DNA of 64,000 nucleotides from Allobosea sp. CRIB-10. Its GTDB lineage: Bacteria > Pseudomonadota > Alphaproteobacteria > Rhizobiales > Beijerinckiaceae. The translations under genes were made by a program, and so were the position numbers. The notes under the pieces are model-generated. The model did not search any database. It saw only the letters and a program-made list of their open reading frames with translations, and had not been told where the DNA came from. Positions 33,546 through 43,393 of the stretch are shown here, one piece after another (within the stretch, counting starts at the first letter, position 1; each line of letters opens with the position of its first letter). The stretch spans positions 62,001 through 126,000 of the forward strand of contig NZ_FOKP01000006.1 in NCBI RefSeq assembly GCF_900112185.1, given 5' to 3'.

Positions 33546-34619
33546 ATGGCGACACGCTCCATCGCAACCCGCAGCGCCGATTCGGACGAGGAGTCCAGCT
33601 ATTCGGGTGGCCCGACGACGCTCGATGCCATGACCGGGCCGCAGCGCGCCGCCGTCATCCTGCTCATCCTCGGCGAAGAGCATGGACGGGTGATCTGGCA
33701 GGAGTTCGACGACGAGGAGATCCGCATCATCACCCGGGCGATGGCGGAACTCGGCACGGTCGATTCCGACCAGGTCGAGAAGCTGATGCTCGATTTCGTC
33801 GGCCGGCTCTCCAGCGCCGGCGCGATCACCGGCTCCTTCGACCGGACGATCTCGCTGCTTGAGAAGATCCTGCCGAGCGATCAGGTCGCGCTGATCATGG
33901 AGGAGATCCGTGGTCCCGCTGGCCGCAACATGTGGCAGAAGCTCGGCAATATCGACGCCGTCGTGCTCGCCAACTTCCTCAAGAACGAATACCCGCAGAC
34001 CATCGCCGTGATCCTGTCGCGCATCCGGCCGGATCACTCGGCCAATGTGCTGCGCAACCTGCCGAACGAGCTCTCGATCGAGGTGGTCAGCCGGATGCTG
34101 CGCATGGAATCGGTGCAGAAGGAGGCGCTTGACCATATCGAGAACACGCTGCGCACCGAGTTCGTCTCGACGCTGACGCAGACGCGCCGGCGCGACCCGC
34201 ACGAGATGATGGCCGAGATCTTCAATGGCTTCGACCGCCAGACCGAGATGCGCTTCCTCGCCGCGCTCGACGCGACGAACCAGGAATCGGCCGAGCGCAT
34301 CCGCGCCCTGATGTTCACCTTCGAAGATCTCGGCAAGCTCGACTCCGCCGGCCTGCAGACGCTGATGCGCCAGGTCGACAAGGACATGCTGGCGCGCGCC
34401 CTCAAGGGCGCGAACGAAGAGATGCGCACCTTCTTCCTCGGGGCGATGTCGCAGCGTGCTGCCAAGAACCTGCAGGACGACATGCAGGGTCTCGGCCCCT
34501 TGCGTCTCAAGGAGGTCGACGAGGCTCAGATGAAGATGGTGACGCTGGCCAAGGACCTAGCCGAGAAGGGCGAGATCGTCATCTCCAAGGGCAATTCCGA
34601 AGACGAGCTGGTGTACTGA
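33546..34619 (+). CDS. fliG: Flagellar motor switch protein FliG
   Basis: 357 residues. FliG N domain (GPQRAAVILLILGEEHGRVI), middle domain (LANFLKNEYPQTIAVILSRI, EHPQ/EYPQ motif) and C domain with the charged torque helix (LMRQVDKDMLARALKGANEE). FliG couples stator rotation to the rotor and is bound to FliF. It lies 14 bases after fliF; fliH begins one base after its stop. Confidence 0.96.
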   Translation: MATRSIATRSADSDEESSYSGGPTTLDAMTGPQRAAVILLILGEEHGRVIWQEFDDEEIRIITRAMAELGTVDSDQVEKLMLDFVGRLSSAGAITGSFDRTISLLEKILPSDQVALIMEEIRGPAGRNMWQKLGNIDAVVLANFLKNEYPQTIAVILSRIRPDHSANVLRNLPNELSIEVVSRMLRMESVQKEALDHIENTLRTEFVSTLTQTRRRDPHEMMAEIFNGFDRQTEMRFLAALDATNQESAERIRALMFTFEDLGKLDSAGLQTLMRQVDKDMLARALKGANEEMRTFFLGAMSQRAAKNLQDDMQGLGPLRLKEVDEAQMKMVTLAKDLAEKGEIVISKGNSEDELVY

Positions 34620-34620
34620 G

Positions 34621-35229
34621 ATGGCAGCAGCGAAAAAGTTCATGTTCGCCACCGACTTCAGCGGTAACAGCCGCAAGGCGGTCGACGAGGCGGCGCTGGA
34701 GGCGGCCAAGGCCGAGGCCTTCCGCAGCGGCCTCGACCAGGCCCGGCGCGAGGCCGAGCAGCAGCTGGGCGCGCTGCTGTCGCAATTGGTGCGCCAGAGC
34801 GAGCGGCTGCTGGCGCAGCAGGACGAGCGACTGGCGCAGATCGAGGCACAGGCCGCGCAGCTCGCGGTCGCGACCGCGCGCAGTCTCGCGGGTGCAGCCC
34901 TCGCCGACAAGCCGCTGGCGCAATTGCTCGCTGCGGCGCGCGAATGCCTGGCCCATGCCCGGCACGCGCCGCATCTGGCGATCCGGGTGCATGAAAGCCT
35001 GGTCGAGACCGTCGAAGGCAAGCTCGCCGGTCTCGCGCGCGAGACCGGCTTCGCGGGCCGGATCGTCGTGCTCGGCGAACCCGACATCGCGCTCGGTGAC
35101 GGCAAGCTCGAATGGGCCGATGGCGGCATCGCGATCGAAAGCGCGGCGCTTGACGAAGCGGTCGACAAGGCCGTCAGGGCCGTTTTCGGCCAGCTGGACC
35201 ATCACGCGTCCGAACGGACGCGGTCATGA
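34621..35229 (+). CDS. fliH: Flagellar assembly protein FliH
   Basis: 202 residues, Ala/Gln/Glu-rich. A long N-terminal coiled coil (EAAKAEAFRSGLDQARREAE onward) contains the FliH/YscL-type repeats, and the C-terminal domain includes HLAIRVHESLVETVEGKL and LEWADGGIAIESAALDEAVD. It regulates the FliI ATPase of the export apparatus; fliI is not in the window. Identification rests on position, length and the C-terminal GG-type motif. Confidence 0.82.
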   Translation: MAAAKKFMFATDFSGNSRKAVDEAALEAAKAEAFRSGLDQARREAEQQLGALLSQLVRQSERLLAQQDERLAQIEAQAAQLAVATARSLAGAALADKPLAQLLAAARECLAHARHAPHLAIRVHESLVETVEGKLAGLARETGFAGRIVVLGEPDIALGDGKLEWADGGIAIESAALDEAVDKAVRAVFGQLDHHASERTRS

Positions 35230-35313
35230 TGATCTATCACATTGTTATCGCCTCGGATTATTCCGGAAAGTGGAGTCCACTCTTCGGTCCGATGCCATAG
35301 CGGGGTAAGACAG

Positions 35314-35667
35314 ATGCCAAACGAAAACGACCTCAACCTGCCGCCGCTCAACCCGGCCGATCTCTCCTTCGACCATAATGCCGCGGACTCGGTGGCGCGC
35401 TCGGGGCCGGTTCCGGTCAAGACGGCGGAGGATCTCGAACAGGTTTTCGACGTGCCGGTCACGGTCTCCGCCGTGCTCGGCTCGTCGCGGATCGCGGTCG
35501 GCGATCTCCTGCGCGTCACGCCCGGCACGGTGCTGGAGCTCGACCGGCGTGTCGGCGAGGCGATCGACATCTTCGTCAATGAGCGCCTGGTGGCGCGCGG
35601 CGAGGTCGTGGTGGTCGAGGAGCGTCTCGGCGTGACCATGACGGAAATCATCAAGACCGACCGGTGA
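35314..35667 (+). CDS. fliN: Flagellar motor switch protein FliN
   Basis: 117 residues. The acidic/Pro-rich N-terminus precedes the SpoA domain: EQVFDVPVTVSAVLGSSRIA, VGDLLRVTPGTVLELDRRVG and EAIDIFVNERLVARGEVVVV. C-ring component that binds CheY-P-dependent switch signals. Next gene is the regulator flbD. Confidence 0.95.
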   Translation: MPNENDLNLPPLNPADLSFDHNAADSVARSGPVPVKTAEDLEQVFDVPVTVSAVLGSSRIAVGDLLRVTPGTVLELDRRVGEAIDIFVNERLVARGEVVVVEERLGVTMTEIIKTDR

Positions 35668-35711
35668 CGAACCGGCCGGAGCGACTGCATTTTTCAAGGA
35701 AGGCCTGAGCC

Positions 35712-37076
<1,365 letters not shown>

Positions 37077-37104
37077 CACGCGACGACAAGCGCCGAAAGA
37101 GAAG

Positions 37105-37129
37105 CGGGCCGGAGCAGAGCTCCGGCCCG
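37105..37129 (+). terminator. Perfect hairpin terminator after flbD
   Basis: 11-bp arms CGGGCCGGAGC and GCTCCGGCCCG with loop AGA, between the convergent flbD and Tyr/Arg-rich protein genes; can serve both strands. Confidence 0.75.
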
Positions 37130-37140
37130 TCGCAAACCGC

Positions 37141-37422
37141 TCAGTAGTAGCGGCGACGATAGTAGTAGCGCCGCGGGCGGTAATAGTAGCGCGGGCGGTA
37201 ATAATAGCGCCGGACATAGCGCGGGCGGCGATAATAATAGTACTGGCTGAAGTCGGCGTCGGTCTTGTCGAGGCCTTCCTTCATCTCCTCAGGCAGCTCT
37301 TCCGGCTTCCTGGCCGGCAGCGGGGCGAGCTTGGGCTGCGCGGCTTCCGAAGCGGCGATGCCGCCGACGCTGGCCGCGGCGAGACCGCCGAAGAGCGCCA
37401 TCACGAATGAACGTCGATCCAT
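37141..37422 (-). CDS. Exported protein with Tyr/Arg-rich repetitive tail (93 residues)
   Basis: Starts MDRRSFVMALFGGLAAASVG, a twin-arginine-like or Sec signal. A short acidic helix follows (PEELPEEMKEGLDKTDADFS), then about 35 residues made almost only of Tyr, Arg and Pro (YYYRRPRYVRRYYYRPRYYY). The ATG at 37422 has TGGAGGC correctly spaced. It is a paralogue of the protein at 39126. Function unknown; a positively charged, aromatic surface or matrix protein is possible. Confidence 0.7.
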   Translation of the reverse strand: MDRRSFVMALFGGLAAASVGGIAASEAAQPKLAPLPARKPEELPEEMKEGLDKTDADFSQYYYYRRPRYVRRYYYRPRYYYRPRRYYYRRRYY

Positions 37423-37610
37423 GTTCATGCCTCCAGTTGGTTCGATCCAGGCGCCGCGTTCCCACGAGCCTCACTCTATTCCCTTTGCTGACCTTTCGTC
37501 ACGTTCGCATTGCGACGATGGTTCACAAAGGGCCGACGGCGCGGGAGTCCGGCCGCTAGCTTGTTGTGACGGTTTGAGGCGCAATCGCTCCATCAAGGTC
37601 CGCCTCATTC

Positions 37611-39041
37611 TCAAACCGCTCCCAGCGGCTTGCTGATGTCCTCGAGCGAGCGGCGTTCCGCCTTCACCGCGAAGAACCAGGCGATCAGGCCGGCTGCGAT
37701 CATCAGCACGGCGCCGAACAGATAGCCGCCGAACACGCTCATGCGCGAGCCGCTGTCGATCAGGATGCCGAACAGCCAGGGGCCGGCGACGCCGCCGAGC
37801 CCGGTGCCGAGCGAATAGAACACCGCGATCGCCAGCGCCCGGATCTCGAGCGGATAGGTTTCGCTCACGGTCAGATACGCCGAACTCGCCGCCGCGGATG
37901 CGAAGAAGAAGACGACGCTCCAGCAGATGGTCAGTTGACTGGCGCTGACCAGTTCGTGCGCGAAGAGATAGCCCGTGCCGGCGAGAAGCAGACCGGAGAG
38001 GATATAGGTCGCGGCGATCATCGGGCGACGGCCGAGCGTGTCGAAGAGCCGGCCAATCAGGACCGGGCCGAGGAAGTTGCCGGCGGCGAAGGGCAGGATG
38101 AACCAGCCGATCAGATTGGACGGGACGGCGTAGAAGTCGGTCAGGACCAGGGCGTAGGTGAAGAAGATCGCGTTGTAGAAGAAGGCCTGCGAGGACATCA
38201 GCGCCAGTGCCACCAGCGTGCGTGGCCGATGGGTGACGAAGAGCGTATGGGCGACCTCGCGCATCGGCGTGCGGGATCGCGGACGCAAGGTCAGGGTCGG
38301 CAGCTTGGCGGCAGGCTGCGGCGGCGAGAAGGATTCGATGTGGGCGACGATGCGTTCGGCGTCGGCGATGCGGCCATGGCTCATCAGCCAGCGCGGGCTC
38401 TCCGGAATCCATTGCCTGAGGAACATGATGATCAGCCCGAGCACGGCGCCGATGAAGAAGGCGAGGCGCCAACCCATGTCCGGCGATACAAAGGCCGGAT
38501 CGAGCACGATGATCGCGGCGACGCCACCAATCGCGGCACCGACCCAGAAAGAGCCGTTGATGACGAGATCGGTCCAGCCGCGCACGCGCGCCGGCACGAG
38601 CTCCTGGATGGCCGAGTTGATCGCTGTGTATTCGCCGCCGATGCCCATGCCGGTCAGGAAACGGAAGAGCAGGAAGCTCCACAGGTTCCAGGAAAAGGCG
38701 GTGGCGGCGGTGGCTGAGAGATAGACCAGCACGGTGATGGTGAAGAGCTTCTTGCGGCCGAGCCGGTCGGTGAGCCAGCCGAAGAAGACGGCGCCGATGA
38801 CCGCGCCGGCGAGATAGGCGGCGCCGGCCATGCCGACCTCGGTATTGGTGAACCGCAGGACCGGGCTTTCCTTGAGCGCGCCGGAGACGGCTCCGGCGAG
38901 CGTCACTTCGAGCCCGTCGAGAATCCAGGTGACGCCGAGCGCGACGACCACGAGCGTGTGGAATCGCGACCAGGGCAACCGGTCCAGCCGGGCCGGAATG
39001 TCGGTGACGATCTCGCCTGGGCGTTCGCGTCCTTCGTTCAA
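37611..39041 (-). CDS. MFS transporter (sugar/aromatic acid:H+ symporter type)
   Basis: 476 residues, 12 predicted helices. The loop 2-3 signature is GWLTDRLGRKKLF and the second-half copy GRLFDTLGRRPMI. FRFLTGMGIGGEYTAINSAI and IPESPRWLMSHGR are typical of the sugar-porter/AAHS branch. Imports a small organic compound with protons; substrate not deducible. Start at TTG 39041, after AGGGAAAG; no ATG fits. It lies between the two paralogous exported protein genes. Confidence 0.88.
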   Translation of the reverse strand: MNEGRERPGEIVTDIPARLDRLPWSRFHTLVVVALGVTWILDGLEVTLAGAVSGALKESPVLRFTNTEVGMAGAAYLAGAVIGAVFFGWLTDRLGRKKLFTITVLVYLSATAATAFSWNLWSFLLFRFLTGMGIGGEYTAINSAIQELVPARVRGWTDLVINGSFWVGAAIGGVAAIIVLDPAFVSPDMGWRLAFFIGAVLGLIIMFLRQWIPESPRWLMSHGRIADAERIVAHIESFSPPQPAAKLPTLTLRPRSRTPMREVAHTLFVTHRPRTLVALALMSSQAFFYNAIFFTYALVLTDFYAVPSNLIGWFILPFAAGNFLGPVLIGRLFDTLGRRPMIAATYILSGLLLAGTGYLFAHELVSASQLTICWSVVFFFASAAASSAYLTVSETYPLEIRALAIAVFYSLGTGLGGVAGPWLFGILIDSGSRMSVFGGYLFGAVLMIAAGLIAWFFAVKAERRSLEDISKPLGAV

Positions 39042-39086
39042 AAGGCTTTCCCTTCGACAGACGGTCTTGGCGCCGCTTCAAAGGCA

Positions 39087-39110
39087 ACAGGCGGCACGCA
39101 GGCCGCCTGT
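39087..39110 (-). terminator. Hairpin after the Val/Arg-rich protein gene
   Basis: Arms ACAGGCGGC and GCCGCCTGT with a 6-base loop, 16 bases past the stop at 39126. Confidence 0.6.
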
Positions 39111-39125
39111 CGATTGTGCTTGTTC

Positions 39126-39449
39126 TCAGCGGTAGATCACGCGACGGCGCACGACGACGGGCCGGCGGTAAGGCCTGGGCCGGCGTACCACGACGGTGCG
39201 GCGAACGACGACCGGGCGGCGATAGGGACGGGGCCGGCGGACGACGACACGGTCGCGGACGACGACCTGGCTGAAATCGGCATCGGCCTTGTCGAGACCG
39301 GCCTTCAGCTCCGGAGCGAGGTCTTCCGCGCTCGGCAGCGGGGCGGCCGCAGGAGCGGCCGTCGCGGCCTGCGCGATGCCCATGCCACCGACGCTGGCGG
39401 CGGCGAGACCGCCGAAAAGGCTCAGCATGAATGAACGTCTATCCAACAT
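39126..39449 (-). CDS. Exported protein with Val/Arg/Pro repeat tail (107 residues)
   Basis: MLDRRSFMLSLFGGLAAASV gives the same leader as the 37141 protein, followed by an Ala-rich stretch and a matching acidic helix (EDLAPELKAGLDKADADFSQ). The tail repeats RPRPYRRPVVVRR twice, with VVVRR units between. TGGAGGAT precedes the ATG. The two genes clearly share an origin but have diverged in tail composition (Tyr/Arg against Val/Arg). Function unknown. Confidence 0.7.
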   Translation of the reverse strand: MLDRRSFMLSLFGGLAAASVGGMGIAQAATAAPAAAPLPSAEDLAPELKAGLDKADADFSQVVVRDRVVVRRPRPYRRPVVVRRTVVVRRPRPYRRPVVVRRRVIYR

Positions 39450-39585
39450 ATCCTCCAGAATGCTTCGGCCAGGCGGCCAATGTCGTCGGCCCACCTGAAA
39501 TTGGACGGCCGAATGCGGCCAGAAGGCGGCCATTCGATAACAGCCCGTTCAGGGAAAGGTTCCGAAAGGGATTTTTTGAGGGTTC

Positions 39586-39602
39586 CTAACCACTCGTTAA
39601 CC
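39586..39602 (+). promoter_or_regulatory. CtrA-type box upstream of flhA
   Basis: CTAA-N7-TTAACC, one mismatch from the CtrA consensus, 71 bases before the flhA start. In Caulobacter flhA and the fliF operon are CtrA-controlled class II genes. Confidence 0.6.
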
Positions 39603-39672
39603 ATGTGCTCGGCAAGAATTGCCGGGTACGGCAGCCGTCCGGCGACGGGTGACGCGTGGGAGCGGTTCTTCG

Positions 39673-41799
39673 ATGAGCGATGTGACAGCGGGCAGCGGCG
39701 GGGGCATGCAGATGCCGACGCGCGGCCAGATGGGCGCGCTGCTCAACCGGCCGGACCTGTTCCTCGCCATCGGCGTGATGGGCATCCTCGTGGTGCTGAT
39801 CTTTCCGCTGCCGGCGATGCTGCTGGACATGCTGCTGGCGCTCTCGATCATCCTGTCGGTGCTCGTCCTGATGACGGCGCTGTTCATCGAGGAGCCGCTG
39901 GAGTTCTCGGCCTTCCCGACCGTGCTGCTGATCGTGACGATGCTGCGGCTGGCGCTGAATCTCGCCTCGACGCGCCTCATCCTCGCCCATGGCCATGAAG
40001 GCACGGCTGCCGCCGGCCATGTCATCGAGGCCTTCGGCAATTTCGTGATGAGCGGCAATTTCGTGATCGGGGTGATCGTCTTCACCATCCTGATCATCGT
40101 CAACTTCGTCGTCATCACCAAGGGTTCGGGCCGCATCGCCGAGGTGGCGGCGCGCTTTGCCCTCGACGCCCTGCCGGGCAAGCAGATGGCGATCGACGCC
40201 GACCTCTCGGCCGGGCTGATCGACCAGGACGTGGCCAAGGTCAGGCGCAAGGCGCTGGAGGACGAAGCCAACTTCTTCGGCTCGATGGACGGTGCCTCCA
40301 AGTTCGTGCGCGGCGACGCGATCGCCGGCCTCCTGATCACCTTCATCAACGTGATCGGCGGCATCATCATCGGCGTCGCGCAGCAAGGCATGAGCTTCGG
40401 CGCCGCGGCGCACAGCTACACCCTGCTCACCGTCGGCGACGGTCTCGTCAGCCAGATCCCGGCGCTGATCGTCTCGACCGCGGCCGGCCTGCTCGTCTCG
40501 AAATCGGGCGTGCGCGGCGCCGCCGACAAGGCGCTCGGCCGGCAGCTCTCGGGCTATCCCAAGGCGCTCGGCATGTCGGCGGCGGTGATGCTGCTGATCG
40601 CCATCCTGCCGGGCATCCCGATGCTGCCCTTCCTCGTGCTCGCCGCTGGCGCGGGCTGGCTGGCGCGGCATTTCGGCAAGCTCGCCAAGGCGCGCGAGGC
40701 GGAGGCGGCGGTGCAGGGCGTACCGGGCGCCACGCCGCTCGCGGCCGACGGCACGGCGAAGGAAGAGACGCTGAACGACCTGCTCAAGCTCGACGAGCTC
40801 AAGATCGAGATCGGCTACGGCCTGCTGCCGCTGGTCAACGCGCCGGGCGGCGCCGACCGCCTCACCGACCAGGTCAGGGCGCTGCGGCGCCAGCTCGCCG
40901 CCGAGCTCGGCTTCGTCATGCCGGCGGTGCGCATCGTCGACAACGTCCAGCTCGAGGCGAACCACTACTTCATCAAGATCAAGGAAATCGATGCCGGCCA
41001 CGGCATGGTCTATCCCGGCCAGTACATGGCGATGGACCCGATGGGCGGCAGCGTGACGCTGCCCGGCCACAATGTGCTTGAGCCGACCTTCGGCCTGCCG
41101 GCGACCTGGATCGACGGGGCGCTGCAGGACGAGGCGCAATTGCGCGGCTACACCGTGGTCGACGCGGCGACGGTGATCTCGACCCATCTTACCGAGGTGC
41201 TGAAGTCGCATATGCCGGAGCTGCTCTCGCATGGCGAGGTGCAAAAGCTCCTGCGCGAGCTGCCCAAGGACCATGCCGACCTCGTCAAGGAGATCGTGCC
41301 GCAGCAGATCTCGACCACCGGCATCCAGCGCGTGCTGCAATTGCTGCTGTCCGAGCGCATCTCGATCCGCGATCTCGGCACGATCGTGGAGGGCATCGCT
41401 GAGGTCGCCGGCAGCATCCGCAATCCGCGCGATATCGCCGAGCATGTCCGCGTCCGCCTCGCCCGCCAGATCTGCGCGCAGTTCTCCAATCAGCACGGCC
41501 AATTGCCGATCATCACGATGTCGCCGGCCTGGGAGAGCGTCTTCGCCGAATCGATCGTCGGCCAGGGCGAGGACCGGCACCTGGCCATGCAGCCCTCGCG
41601 GCTGCAGGACTTCGTCCATCAGGTGCGCGAGAAGTTCGAGGATGCGGCCCGGCTCGGCGAGATGCCGGCTCTGGTCACCTCCGGCATGGCGCGGCCCTTC
41701 GTGCGCCAGATCATCGAGCGCTTCCGCCGCGAGACGCCGGTGCTCTCGCAAAGCGAGATCCACCCGCGGGCGAAGCTCAGGACGGTGGGGAGCGTCTGA
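39673..41799 (+). CDS. flhA: Flagellar biosynthesis protein FlhA
   Basis: 708 residues from the ATG at 39673. N-terminal membrane domain: RPDLFLAIGVMGILVVLIFP, the FHIPEP signature region RLALNLASTRLIL, and the conserved cytoplasmic FHIPEP loop (LDALPGKQMAIDADLSAGLI). The C-terminal cytosolic domain forms the nonameric ring that docks export substrates. Inner-membrane core of the flagellar type III export gate. Confidence 0.96.
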   Translation: MSDVTAGSGGGMQMPTRGQMGALLNRPDLFLAIGVMGILVVLIFPLPAMLLDMLLALSIILSVLVLMTALFIEEPLEFSAFPTVLLIVTMLRLALNLASTRLILAHGHEGTAAAGHVIEAFGNFVMSGNFVIGVIVFTILIIVNFVVITKGSGRIAEVAARFALDALPGKQMAIDADLSAGLIDQDVAKVRRKALEDEANFFGSMDGASKFVRGDAIAGLLITFINVIGGIIIGVAQQGMSFGAAAHSYTLLTVGDGLVSQIPALIVSTAAGLLVSKSGVRGAADKALGRQLSGYPKALGMSAAVMLLIAILPGIPMLPFLVLAAGAGWLARHFGKLAKAREAEAAVQGVPGATPLAADGTAKEETLNDLLKLDELKIEIGYGLLPLVNAPGGADRLTDQVRALRRQLAAELGFVMPAVRIVDNVQLEANHYFIKIKEIDAGHGMVYPGQYMAMDPMGGSVTLPGHNVLEPTFGLPATWIDGALQDEAQLRGYTVVDAATVISTHLTEVLKSHMPELLSHGEVQKLLRELPKDHADLVKEIVPQQISTTGIQRVLQLLLSERISIRDLGTIVEGIAEVAGSIRNPRDIAEHVRVRLARQICAQFSNQHGQLPIITMSPAWESVFAESIVGQGEDRHLAMQPSRLQDFVHQVREKFEDAARLGEMPALVTSGMARPFVRQIIERFRRETPVLSQSEIHPRAKLRTVGSV

Positions 41800-41805
41800 C
41801 GGCGC

Positions 41806-42360
41806 TCAGCGCCGGCTCACCACCACGAGATAGCGCGCCGGCTCGGTGCCGGGATTGCTAAAGCGGCAATCGCTGGGCGGGCCTAGCTCCATGCAGTCGC
41901 CTACCTGAAGCCGGGTGATGATGCCGCCCTCGTCGAAATCGAGCTCTCCCGACTGCATCCAGATCTGCTGGCGGATGAAGGCGTAGGAGCTGGCGGGATA
42001 GGCGATCGCCGCGCCGGGCGGCAGCTCCCCTGCGACCAGTTCGAGATCGCCATTGCCGGCTGGCGAGATCGCGCGGCGGATGAAGCCGGTCTCCGGATCG
42101 CGCCAGAGCGGCTGGTCCTTGGCGCGGCGCACGCGCTCGCCCGCATTCTCGATCCGCGCCAGCAGGTTCGACAGGGTCAGGCCGAAGGCGCCGGAGAGCC
42201 GGCCGAGCAGCACCGCGGTCGGGCTCGCCTCGCCGCGCTCGATCCGGCTGATCATGGCGCGCGAGACGCCGGAGCGCTCGGCGAGATCGTTCAGGCTCCA
42301 GCCGCGACCCTCGCGCTCGCCGCGCAGCCGCTCCGCTAATCTTGACCCGAGATCGTCCAT
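41806..42360 (-). CDS. XRE-family regulator with C-terminal cupin sensor
   Basis: 184 residues. HTH at 1-60: LAERLRGEREGRGWSLNDLA, then RSGVSRAMISRIERGEASPT. Cupin domain in the second half: AYPASSYAFIRQQIWMQSGE, LDFDEGGIITRLQVGDCMEL. Regulators of this form sense small metabolites. Three consecutive in-frame ATGs occur; the third, at 42360, has the best-spaced AAGGG. It is divergent from the EamA exporter, probably its target. Confidence 0.9.
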   Translation of the reverse strand: MDDLGSRLAERLRGEREGRGWSLNDLAERSGVSRAMISRIERGEASPTAVLLGRLSGAFGLTLSNLLARIENAGERVRRAKDQPLWRDPETGFIRRAISPAGNGDLELVAGELPPGAAIAYPASSYAFIRQQIWMQSGELDFDEGGIITRLQVGDCMELGPPSDCRFSNPGTEPARYLVVVSRR

Positions 42361-42501
42361 CATCATACCCTTGATTCTCTTATAATAGAGTGCGGCACGG
42401 GCGTTGGCCAGAGGATGGGGGCAGGTGCCCTCCATCGACGCCATGGCCGCATGCCGGGCCAGCATTGGTCCTTCCCTGCCACCCTCGCTAATCGCAAGCT
42501 C

Positions 42502-43389
42502 ATGTCCCGCAACGCCGTCCTCTTCGCGCTGATGTGCCTCGTCTGGGGCCTGACCTGGCTGCCGATCAAGGTCGGTTCGCAGCATGTGCCGCCGGTCTTC
42601 CTGGCGGCGTCGCGCTTCGTCATCGCCGGCACGTTGATGCTGGCCTGGGCCGGGCGGGACGTGCTGAAGGTGCCGGCCGCAGCCTGGCCGCGCGTCGTCA
42701 TGACAGCGCTGCTGCTCAACACCGGCAACTACACCCTGCTGTTCTGGGGCACGGCCCAGGCACCGACCGGGCTCGCGGCGATCGTCAATTTCGCGACCAT
42801 CCCGATCTTCACCATCATCGCGAGCTACCTGATCGAAGGGCATACGATCGGCGGGCGCAAGCTCGCGGCGATCGGGCTCGGCGCGGTCGGGCTTGGCTTC
42901 CTGTTCTCGACGCGGGCGCTGGGCGGGCTCGCGGCGGCCAAGGGCGGGCCGCTCGAGCTCTGGGGGCTGGCGGCGGTCGCCGTCGGCACGCTGCTCTACT
43001 GCTTCGGCGCGGTCTGGTCGCGGCCGGTGATGGGGCGCATCCCGACGCTGACGCTTGCCGGCTGGCAGACGCTGATCGGCGGCTTCGGCCTCTGCCTGAT
43101 GTCGGCGCTGCTGGAGACTGTGACGCCGGCCCATTTCAGCGCGCTGGTCTCGTGGCCGGTGCTGCCGGCTGTGGCGATGCTGGTGATCGGCGGCTCGCTG
43201 ATCGGCTTCACCATCTATCTCAGGCTGGTGCGCGACTGGGGCGCCTTCCGGGCCGGGCTCTACGCCTTCATCAGCCCGGCGGTCGCGGTCGGGGCTGGCG
43301 TCTTCGCGCTCGGCGAGCCGTTCGGACCGGCCGAGGCGATCGGCAGCCTCTTGATGTTCGGGGCGGCGGCGATCGCGCTCAAGCGCTGA
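42502..43389 (+). CDS. EamA/DMT family transporter
   Basis: 295 residues with ten hydrophobic segments in two EamA repeats (LFALMCLVWGLTWLPIKVGS and, in the second half, WGLAAVAVGTLLYCFGAVWS). Usually exports amino acids or related metabolites. Start at ATG 42502; the upstream extension to 42415 looks non-coding. Divergent from the XRE-cupin regulator. Confidence 0.88.
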   Translation: MSRNAVLFALMCLVWGLTWLPIKVGSQHVPPVFLAASRFVIAGTLMLAWAGRDVLKVPAAAWPRVVMTALLLNTGNYTLLFWGTAQAPTGLAAIVNFATIPIFTIIASYLIEGHTIGGRKLAAIGLGAVGLGFLFSTRALGGLAAAKGGPLELWGLAAVAVGTLLYCFGAVWSRPVMGRIPTLTLAGWQTLIGGFGLCLMSALLETVTPAHFSALVSWPVLPAVAMLVIGGSLIGFTIYLRLVRDWGAFRAGLYAFISPAVAVGAGVFALGEPFGPAEAIGSLLMFGAAAIALKR

Positions 43390-43393
43390 ACCG

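Noticed and set aside
41806-43134. Extension of the XRE-cupin regulator by about 258 residues
   Set aside because: The upstream part is antisense to the EamA gene and compositionally non-protein; HTH families begin near the chosen ATG.
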